Positions 1 through 7,906 of a DNA stretch of 27,500 bases are shown one piece after another. The translations under genes were made by a program, and so were the position numbers. The stretch comes from Nemertoderma westbladi (taxonomy: Eukaryota > Xenacoelomorpha > Nemertodermatida > Nemertodermatidae), in assembly GCA_032718475.1 (NCBI GenBank), contig JAUCBJ010001752.1, positions 1-27,500 on the forward strand, given 5' to 3'. The notes beneath the pieces were generated by a model that saw only the letters and a list, made by a program, of their open reading frames with translations, ran no database searches and was not told the origin of the DNA. Each line of letters begins with the position of its first letter. Position 1 is the stretch's first letter.

Positions 1-320
1 TGGCTCGAATGTGTGTAATTTGTGACAAGTTGTGTGTGTGGTATTTGTGAGTTTATAGGTGAATGTTACTGCTAAGGTGTGTTTACAGTAGCCAGTAGCA
101 ATCGTAAAGTAACCTAACTCTCCAAGGAATACCTGAAGTACATCTAAGTCTTTGGGACGGACAGTCGAGTGACTTGTGCCGGTTGTCGTTGTCGTTGTGC
201 GGCTACGTCGTTGGCGAAAGTACAGCGGCGACGACACATCGGCGCTGAGGATCTCGTACTGTCCGGGGGTTAATTGGAGTAGGCAGCGACGCTCGCTAGC
301 CTGAATATAAACTCCTTATA
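1..320. other. upstream leader, no gene seen
   Basis: No supported gene. Bases 1-60 are rich in short TG/TGTG runs. From about 160 to 300 the sequence becomes CpG-rich (several GTCG, CGTCG and GCGACGACA words), unlike the AT-rich DNA further on, and this lies directly upstream of the ATG at 321. It could be a 5' leader or promoter of the small ORF, but no TATA or initiator was convincing. Confidence 0.3.
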
Positions 321-653
321 ATGTGGATAAACTCATATATAGCAGACATGACGGAGTTGATGGAAGATGTTCTTGGTATCGGGGAGCGATATACTCTACT
401 TTTGCAAGCGTTTGTTGATAGCTTAATACGCGGCGACGTTAGTCCAACTGCTGCGGAGGACGATGGTCGTTATATCGAACCGCCAATGTCCCAAGAGCAG
501 CTCACGCGTGAGTTGGACTATAGAAAATTCGCTGCTCGATATACGCGGCGTAATGGTATGTATATGGGCTTCTTAACTACTGGTCATCCTATCGATTTAC
601 ACAATACGGACTATGTCGACTATATATCCTGCCCAGCGGAGTCGGAACCATAA
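321..653 (+). CDS. hypothetical 110-aa protein or first exon of an orphan gene
   Basis: An ATG-started ORF of 110 codons ending in TAA. I do not recognise the product. It begins MWINSYIADMTELMEDVLGI, has an acidic helical N-terminal half and a more basic middle (KFAARYTRRN), and shows no signal peptide, membrane segment or known catalytic motif. A CpG-rich leader precedes it. A textbook-like splice donor GTATGT lies inside it at 556-561. If used, the exon would end after the first base of a codon, and an AG at 1426-1427 would join in phase to a basic tail (ending KLRKRRLRKKD) with a stop at 1631-1633, giving about 146 aa. The unspliced reading is equally open, so neither model is proven. It could also be a fragment of a decayed transposon protein. 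Confidence 0.35.
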   Translation: MWINSYIADMTELMEDVLGIGERYTLLLQAFVDSLIRGDVSPTAAEDDGRYIEPPMSQEQLTRELDYRKFAARYTRRNGMYMGFLTTGHPIDLHNTDYVDYISCPAESEP

Positions 654-1627
654 ACGGAAATTCGAATGCGAATATTATATTCGAAATCGACTCGAAAGAA
701 AAGACACTTAAGAAACAAATGGACGCGGTAACTCCAACGTATATTTGGAATTCTTGATAGAAGCATTGTAACAACAAATAAATATCACCCGCGTTTACCC
801 TACCAGACGTGCGTCTTTGGTATTATTACGATAAATGCCCTAGACCCAACTAATAAACGGAAAGACATAAACATCCACGTAAACCGAAACTTGTTGACGT
901 ATCACCTATGCTCACTCGGCTCGAACGATCCTGGAGTAAACCTACGATCAGAGTCCAGGAATACTCGGTCAAACCTCCTCATTCCTTAGTTGGACCTCAG
1001 ACCTGCGATCCTGGTGGTGTCGCGGATCCTCGCGGACTGTATTCACTGTTCAAAGATCTAGTGCTACCCTAACAATTAATCGGTAACACTCCGACAGTGA
1101 TTTCTAGCTAGCCGCCCATCTTACCTAGCCGGATTGTGACGCGGACACCTAATATCACTATCCAACCATATGGTCGTCCACGTTTAACGCGATACAACCC
1201 CTCATCAAGGTGAAGGAGAGCGTTGTACGAAACGAGTTAAACGCTATTTTATAAAGATCAAAAGGGAAACCTGCGTTTGTTCAGATAAACGTAAGTTATA
1301 ACAGTAAGTCCAATCGATAAACGAATTGGCCTTATCTCAATTCGATTGGGAAATCCAGAATCTCTAAGAAGTTATCGAACTTGGACGATCCTATTCTCTG
1401 CGAGAGTTTTTGGATGAACGTATCCAGCTACGAGCGGAGGAAAATCAGCTCGAGGAGAAGCATATCGAAACGGCAGATACCTCGACCACAATCCTACACC
1501 TTCTGATGCAATCATATTGCACCCTTCACCCAGGAGTTATGGCCCTCCTAGTAAAGTGGCTCCCCCCAAAGAGAAAAAGACTCTTGCTAGCCTCAAAAAA
1601 CTGCGTAAACGCCGTCTGCGTAAAAAA
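654..1627. other. no clear gene; short coding-like scraps
   Basis: Several short open stretches look protein-like but are disconnected. One is an ATG ORF at 908-1072 (54 aa, starts MLTRLERSWSKPTIRVQEYS). Another runs from about 1369 to 1636 and is open in more than one frame; one frame reads as a charged helix (FLDERIQLRAEENQLEEKH) and another as a basic tail ending at 1633. They may be exons of the gene starting at 321 or a decayed transposon protein. I cannot choose between these from one sequence. Confidence 0.25.
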
Positions 1628-3136
1628 GACTAACTGTTTAGAGTATCTTTATGTTTTAGAAACTGTGATTTTTATATTTTATAGACTGAAAATCCCATTT
1701 TCTGGGAGCGGTGTAAAAGCTTTTACTGAATTGTCCGGTTATTTTGCCTTATTTTTCCCGTAAAGTACTCTGTAGTTGGTTTACCAGGCATAAAAAGGCC
1801 GTGTCCTTGCTGTGCTGGTGTTTTAGCGGACATAAGAGCTATTTCTTCTGTATTTGTACTTTAGAGGACATAATCCGTAATTCCGTGACGTAAAAGCTCG
1901 ATACTCTTGAAAACAGTGTCGCTACTGTAAAAGCCTTTGCTGAATTGCCCCGTTATTTTTATTATCTTTTACATTAAAATACTCCGTAGTTGATTTAATA
2001 AGTGTAAGAGACCGTATTATTGCTGTATCTGTGTTTTTAGAGGATCTAAGACCTATTTCCTCTGTATGTGTACTGTGAAAGGCATATTTTATGATTCTAT
2101 GGCAATTCGTGACGCAAAAGGGTGATAGCTACTCTTGAACAGTAGTTACTATGACTACGGTTAACAGCTGACATTCATACGTGTTGATTTCCTTTGTTCT
2201 ACGGCGTCTCTCAGCTCAGTCAGCCAATGAGAGCGTTTTTGTGGCTCCTTGTACAGAGAATTTCCGAGAAATGACGAAATGCCTATGTGCAGTGTTTATT
2301 CATTCAGTCTTGAGCCAAAGAAAGAACGGCTTAGAAATATTTGGTGCTGTACTGCTTTTTAGTCGTACACTGGTAGGTTTAATTATAAAGGGCATATATC
2401 CTTTAACAAACGGACTGACGGAACTGCATGCCTATGTGCACTGACATACCGGTGCTGATTTGTTGTTTTATACTGCTATTTGCTGTCAGTTCTTCATAAT
2501 ATGGTTGATGAATTATTATATTTGGAATAACGATAAACAACCCCGAAACCCAATGTTCTTGATATACCGAAGGTAAGAGAGAAGGTTACAGATAAACGAT
2601 TGTGACTTATGTTAAAGTGGGTTGAAGTGAATCTAATGTTATTTGATAGACCCTACATGAGTCAGCCTGTGTTCCTTTTATATGTGACTAAAATCAGTGA
2701 AGATTGGCAGATTAGTGTGCAGTATTGTGCAGCATAGTGTATGAGTGAGTCTGTTAAAGAAGCAATTCCTAAAGAATGCGCCATATATGTGGATTATAAT
2801 TAAGCCATATCGTTGCGAGTAGTTTAAGTCATAACTCTGTTTATGTAGATAAAGCGCCACGTCCTAAAGGAACTGTTAATATTACCGAAGGTGAATAATA
2901 TTGTCAGAGATTATATAATACTGTCAGTCGAATAATACATTAGGCTTACATAGCAATAAAAATTAAACCGTCGAACCCAATCTCCCGGGAATATCCAGCG
3001 GGTGAATGGTCGCGCACGGATTGGTTTCGACTAGTGTAGTGAATCAAATACTTGTCATAGACTAAAAAGCGATTTATTATCTAGAAGACATTCTAATTTG
3101 GCGGGTTAAACTGCCAAAGGTCTGAAAGCGCGAACA
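1628..3136 (+). repeat. left arm of giant imperfect inverted repeat
   Basis: Read forward, this segment aligns over its length with the reverse complement of 3138-4458. Matched blocks seen by eye include 2470-2545 with 3775-3835, 2560-2660 with 3650-3770, and an exact 31-bp block at 2853-2883 paired with 3422-3452. Blocks around GCCAATGAGAGCG near 2220 and GGTGTTTTAGCGGACATAA near 1820 also match. The arm is about 200 bp longer than its partner because it holds an internal tandem duplication (1710-2150). The outer edge at about 1628 is uncertain. Divergence is substantial, so the structure is either old or two related insertions lying tail to tail. Confidence 0.75.
1710..2150 (+). repeat. two diverged tandem copies of about 220 bp
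   Basis: Unit 1 (about 1710-1925) and unit 2 (about 1926-2150) share ordered blocks: TGTAAAAGC then TTACTGAATTG or TTGCTGAATTG; a TACTCTGTAGTTG or TACTCCGTAGTTG block; a GTGTTTTAGCGGACATAAGA or GTTTTTAGAGGATCTAAGA block; TTCGTGACG; and CTCTTGAA. The right arm of the inverted repeat seems to contain a shorter version of the same motif set near 4190-4240. Confidence 0.6.
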
Positions 3137-3179
3137 CTGTTCGCGCTTTTGAAGACCTTTAGCAGTTTAACCCGCCAAA
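3097..3179. repeat. conserved palindromic core of the inverted repeat
   Basis: The centre of the inverted repeat is a near-perfect palindrome. AGCGCGAACA (3127-3136) and TGTTCGCGCT (3138-3147) flank the single central base at 3137. Flanking it, TTTGGCGGGTTAAACTGC pairs with its complement at 3162-3179, with only a few mismatches or indels across about 80 bp. This is far better conserved than the rest of the arms. Confidence 0.85.
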
Positions 3180-4458
3180 ATTTATATGTCTTTTAGTTAA
3201 TTAACACACCTTTAGCATACGACAATATTTTATGCTAATACGCAAAACATTAGCCGAAGCCAGCCCATGCGCGATCATTCACCCGATGGATCTACACCCG
3301 GGAGGCTGAATTCGGATGCTTAGATTTTATTATTGCAGTGTAAGGTTGCAGTGTAAACCTATTGTATTATTCGATAGATCACTAATATGTAATTTCTGAC
3401 AGATATTATTAACTTTCGGGAAATATTAACAGTTCCTTTAGGACGTGGCGCTCTATCTATTTAAACAGAGCTAGGACTTATACTAAACGCAACGATAAGG
3501 ATTATGATTAAAGTATAAGTCGCATTCTTTAGGAAATGCTTTGTTACCAGTCACATCACACTCACAATCATGCACACTATTCTGCCGACCGTCAGTATAT
3601 TTGATCACACATAAAGAGAACAGCAATTGACTCAGGTAGTGTCTACTAAATAACATTAGATTCAATACACACCACATTGATATAAATCGCAATTGTTATA
3701 TATAGCCCGCCTCTCTAACCTGTAGTGTATCAAGAAAATTGGGAATTTTGGGTGATTTATCCGTATTCTCCAAAGAGCAATATTTCCATCAACAAATAGA
3801 TACAATTAATAACTGACGGTAAATAGCAGTACAAACAATATGATTAGTGCAGTTAAATTAAGTGAGGTAACACCGCCGGTAACAGTTATACTTTCTATAA
3901 TCTAAGCAGTTTTACTAGAGTTCTTAGAGCCGGTGTTTCTGGCTTAGACAGCAATAACAACAAAGTATCAAGTAAGGCAGTAAGACTGAACACTCTCCTT
4001 ATGATCGGCTGAAAAGCTACACGTCGACAGGAAAAATCGCTCTGATTGGCTCAAGCCAAACAAAGAACTATGCGTCCAATGGCTGTTTCCATGTCAGCAA
4101 CCAGCTGTTAGATGTCGTAATATGAATCATCACGGCTAAGCTGTGAAAGGTAGTTGGTGCATTACAGGTTTTTTGCCTTACCATGTCCGCCAAAACACGT
4201 ATATAGCAGAATGACTTTTATGTCCGTTAAAACACCTGTAACGGTACCTTGCGGGCGAGGGGAATATATATACAGTTAGAGAACCTTTTTAGAGTATTCC
4301 AGCGCCTGGGGGGAAACTGGATTGCGAAGCAAAAGGGGCCAGTCATATCCCACAGAAGCTTTTACACTGACTCACCAGGATTCAGGAACCGATCTAACAG
4401 AGTATTTTCACTCCACATGCAAAATTTGTAATAGCTACAGTACTGCAGTATTTAGTCC
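3138..4458 (-). repeat. right arm of giant imperfect inverted repeat
   Basis: Reverse complement partner of 1628-3136. On the minus strand it has an open frame at 3483-3692 (69 codons, no known domain; contains FPKECDLYFNHN). The left arm encodes a similar but stop-broken string in the matching place (IPKECAIYVDYN, then a stop). The exact 31-bp block at 3422-3452 reads APRPKGTVNI in both arms. So each arm carries the remains of the same possible coding segment, which I do not recognise. The outer edge near 4458 is approximate. Confidence 0.75.
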
Positions 4459-4612
4459 TTTGTGTTTGTAGTGCGTGGGGGTTGGGGGTTTACCAATATT
4501 CTGATATTACATCCACAATATACTCTCACTTACTATATTTTGGTTCCTTGAAAACTTAAATAGCATCGCGGCTGCTCGGTAGGTGCTAAAATGCACAACG
4601 GGCTACACAATG

Positions 4613-4803
4613 ACCAACAATGGGCAACAATGAGCAACAACGAGAAACAATGAGCAACAACGAGTAACAAATGAACATAACAATAGAATAACGAGCAACA
4701 ATGAGCAACAACGATCAATAACGAGCAACAATGAGAAACAACGGGCAACAATGAGCAACAATGAGCAACAACGAGCAACAATGAGCAACAACGAGCAACA
4801 ATG
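4613..4803 (+). repeat. decamer minisatellite, forward orientation
   Basis: About 19 imperfect copies of a 10-bp unit, mostly GAGCAACAAT alternating with GAGCAACAAC, so that a 20-bp dimer is the higher-order period. There are occasional GAGAAACAAT or GGGCAACAAT variants and a short non-repeat break near 4668-4692. The ORFs crossing it are products of the period and are not treated as genes. Confidence 0.9.
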
Positions 4804-4876
4804 AGAATTGCATATATATTCGGGATTACTGAGATACATTATACTGTATAATGAATGTCGTGTAGTAATCTGTAAA

Positions 4877-4898
4877 GTGGTGTACTATTGTACACCAC
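4877..4898. repeat. short perfect hairpin between the arrays
   Basis: GTGGTGTAC (4877-4885), four-base spacer TATT, then GTACACCAC (4890-4898), a perfect 9-bp inverted repeat immediately before the reverse-oriented array. Confidence 0.8.
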
Positions 4899-4901
4899 CT
4901 C

Positions 4902-5160
4902 ATTGTTGCTCGTTGTTTGCTCATTGTTGCTCATTGTTTCTCATTGTTGCCCAATATTTCTCGTTGTTACTCATTGTTGCCCATTGTTGCTCGTTGTTAC
5001 TCAATGTTGCTCGTTGTTTCTCATTATTGCTCAATGTTGCCCATTGTTGCTCGTTGTTACTCATTGTTGCTCGTTGTTTCTCATTGTTGCGTTGCTCGCT
5101 GTTACTCATTGTTGCTCATTGTTGCCCATTGTTGCTCGTTGTTACTGATTGTTGTTCGTT
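4902..5160 (-). repeat. decamer minisatellite, reverse orientation
   Basis: About 25 imperfect copies of the same 10-bp unit in the opposite orientation (ATTGTTGCTC / GTTGTTGCTC and variants ATTGTTTCTC, GTTGTTACTC). With 4613-4803 it forms inverted arms around a spacer of about 100 bp. A transcript crossing it could fold into a long hairpin. Confidence 0.9.
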
Positions 5161-6580
5161 GGTGTAAGTTAAATAAACGAGAGTCACGAACTCAAGTTAC
5201 ATTTTCATTTTTGCTGTTGTCGGCAGTGGTTGTCGGCTGTCGGTTGTCGGCGTAGCGTTTACACCAATTTTTGGCGATTTTCCTCTGGAGGGGGATTTTT
5301 TGATTTCAGTCTATATCTGCTTTATTTATGTGAGGACCGCGCTGGAGAGAGTGCACGCGGTGGTGGTCTGGTGGCAAAGTTAGAGGGCTTATTCGATACC
5401 TACTGTTAAGGGTTGAAGTGGACTGTATGATACTGTAGGTAGAGAAATCAACTTGAGAATTGAATGTGAGGCGTTATCCACATGGATAGTGATAGAGAAA
5501 CTCGCATAAAGTACAATAATACAATAATTATTTTTTTATTATTATTTGCACAATAGTAAAATGTATTGTTGTAGATAAAAGGTCTAGATTAATAGTTTTC
5601 ATAATTATCAATAAAATTGTGTGTTAAAATATTATTTTATTATGTAGGATAAAAGTTAATATTATTGTCGTAAAATAAATTAAAGGCATATTCGAATACC
5701 GTATCATAATTGTAATAAATTGTAACGTAATATATAATTATCGTAAACATTGATTTGGAGTCGCATTAAATATAAATAAGAGTAAGTTTAATAAATAAAA
5801 ATATTGTCATTTGTTATTGTCGTAAAAAATACAATAAATAAATTAATAAAACAAATAAATAAATAAGTAAAAATATGTCGAGATCCAAGATTAGGTGTCA
5901 GAATAAAAGATACTATGATTGATTAAATGAAAACAGTTAGTGGGTTGTCGCACTAAATATAATTAATTAATTAATCTGGATCCCGTAAGTGATATGCCAG
6001 GCGTAGTGGTGTTGTCATCTGTGTCATGTATGTACAACATATTGCATGAGAAACGTCTGATGCAGACTCTTTGCAAAACTTGGATATACATCTGTACAAC
6101 TTGAGAATTCGCAGTTATAACTGCCGGATCTATAGATCAGTATTTTATATCCATAAGAATTTCGAATATTTAGTTCAACAGTGACAGGGTTAAGAAATTG
6201 TAGTACGGTTCGGCGTGCCCTTCCGAATCGGATCGGACGGCGGGCCACAATTCACTGGAGCGAATTACAGTATGTCGAATTTTTGAGGATTTGGTGGTCT
6301 AGTCTGTAACCTCCTCTCCAGAATACGCTCAAAGCATATCATCACGGTGGTGATGTGATGTGATGAATAGAATCAGTCTAACAGATACATTATATAACAT
6401 TATATAACAGAATATCGGGGACTATACTCTCATACATAAAGCTTAGTAATAATATAATAATAAAATAGTACACAATTGTGAACGTGTATGTGCACATCAC
6501 ATCACTGCAGTTGCCCGTGCATCATAACCTGACCTATAATACAGTGTGTGGTACTGGACTAGCGGAACTACCTACTGTCA
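5161..6580. other. AT-rich intergenic DNA, no gene seen
   Basis: Nothing coding is supported. At 5212-5260 there is a short degenerate run of TGTCGG / TTGTCGG words. From about 5500 to 5970 the sequence is strongly AT-rich with many AATAAA/TAATTA words and no long ORF. Short inverted words GTGATGTGATG (about 6354) and CATCACATCAC (about 6494) occur around an AT-rich segment. The ORF at 6024-6248 on the minus strand has no protein-like features and is not called. Confidence 0.5.
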
Positions 6581-6862
6581 GTAAAGTAAAGTAAAGTAAA
6601 TTATCTTCGGCCGCTAGGCCAGGGATTACGCACAAAGTCTGACGACTTTTTTCCAGTGCGGTCCCCCCAGAACTTTACTCCCCAGAGGAAACTCCAGTAC
6701 TCATTTAGCTACCACTTAAGGATGCAAGGCAGAGATGCGCCCTGGCTGGTCCCTTTAAAGCATTCGTGCCGAAACGAAAACTGCCCTGGCCCGTGTGAGG
6801 ATCAAACCCACGACCTACAGGAGATGTGAATTCAATGCAACCACTACACCAAGGTGGAACCT
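6581..6862 (-). mobile_element. tRNA-derived SINE, minus strand
   Basis: On the minus strand the element starts near 6862 with a tRNA-like head. It has a box A TGGTGTAGTGG (plus 6841-6851) and a box B GGGTTTGATCC (plus 6799-6809), separated as in internal RNA polymerase III promoters. A tRNA-unrelated body of about 180 bp follows. The 3' end is a simple tail of TTTAC units, seen on the plus strand as four GTAAA copies at 6581-6600. It would be transcribed by Pol III and mobilised by a partner LINE, perhaps one whose transcript ends in the same repeat. I could not find a convincing target-site duplication, so exact ends are approximate. Confidence 0.8.
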
Positions 6863-7019
6863 GTTGTCTGTCCCTACCACCTGAGTATGTAAACTAAAAG
6901 TGAAACAAGTTCACCGCTTCCTGTATAGGGAGAGCCGAGCCCTATAATATCCCAATACCCCCGTGCTAAGTTTGTTTCAGTCTAATGAACTGATAGCAAG
7001 ACTATGATTGATATTAGTC

Positions 7020-7300
7020 TATGTAGACGGTCAGGCGTACGCCTCAAGCGGAGTGCGGTATGTGCGACGATGTAGCTCGGTTGTTTCGTTGATGATTTTC
7101 GTCCGCGCATTGAACGCGCTTGGGTATTGGAGTGGTGTTAGTGCCGTCTTCGTGTAGCTTCGCCTAAAATGACGCCATTGGGGCTCGCGGGAGAGGCTTT
7201 GGTAGTGTCCCGGCCCGGAGTAAGTATCGGCGGTTCCTTGTGAGACGGAAGGAGTTCTAGGTTAGTATTTCCTGTTGTATCGTTTTACATCTGCGCGAGG
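7020..7300 (+). other. CpG-rich segment with candidate first exon and splice donor
   Basis: This stretch is much richer in CG dinucleotides than its surroundings. An ATG with a favourable AAA before it (7169-7171) opens a 24-codon frame (begins MTPLGLAGEALVVSRPG) that crosses a perfect GTAAGT donor at 7220-7225. That is the pattern of a short first exon. It could belong to an unknown gene, or be a distal leader exon feeding the actin gene, in which case LINE-A sits inside a leader intron. No acceptor close to the actin ATG is strong, so the link to actin is a guess. Confidence 0.35.
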
Positions 7301-7306
7301 CTATTT

Positions 7307-7861
7307 TATTCTATTTAACAAATTCACGCTCTAACTGATGGGAACATTCGAAAGTGTATTACGATTCCGCTGGCTATACAGTCAAACTTTTTTTAATGTA
7401 ATCCCATTTAAGTATGTATGTACGTAACAATTGATTGGTTTTATATTCAGTAGATTTTAACATATCTTATCTAATTTCTCTAGCGCACCGCAGAGATTGC
7501 GCCAAAGAATACTATACCGTAATGTTGGCGCTATGAAAATGTATATTTATTATAATATTTATAATATTTTAATGTATTTATTTAGTGTATTTATTCCAAA
7601 ATTCTAATTTCTAATCCATCTAGCATCTCTAGTGTGTGTGGTGGTATGGTAGGAAATATTGCATTCAACAAATTTTCTGCAGCGTGCATCTTACAAATGT
7701 TGTAGGAATATTTAAATTATTAGGTAAATGTATTCAACATATTGTAATGATTGACAGGAGATAAGACTTGAGTCTTGACACATGTAGAAGATTACCAAAG
7801 GAGAAAAAAATTCGGCAACAATCTTTCAGTAAGACATTTCAGCCAATTACATTGATAGACA
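7307..7861 (+). repeat. 555-bp direct repeat, upstream copy
   Basis: Starts TATTCTATTTAACAAATTC and ends ACATTGATAGACA. It is repeated at 16697-17250 with only a few differences seen: an A/G at 7445 versus 16835, and a small rearrangement near 7731-7745 (TATTCAACATATTG versus TATTCCAACATTG). Its right edge abuts the 5' end of LINE-A, 45 bp before the ORF1 ATG. Best read as the upstream copy of a very long target-site duplication. Confidence 0.9.
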
Positions 7862-7906
7862 TTGCTTAGGAATTTTTGCTCAAATTAACAGTCGCAGAAC
7901 TGCACA

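Noticed and set aside
2181-2444. 87-codon ORF in the left arm
   Set aside because: The matching region of the right arm shows no corresponding conserved frame, so I treat it as chance.
4533-5255. Several ORFs with HCCSLLLIVA or NNEQQWATMS repeats
   Set aside because: These are translations of the decamer arrays in many frames and both strands, with no unique protein sequence.
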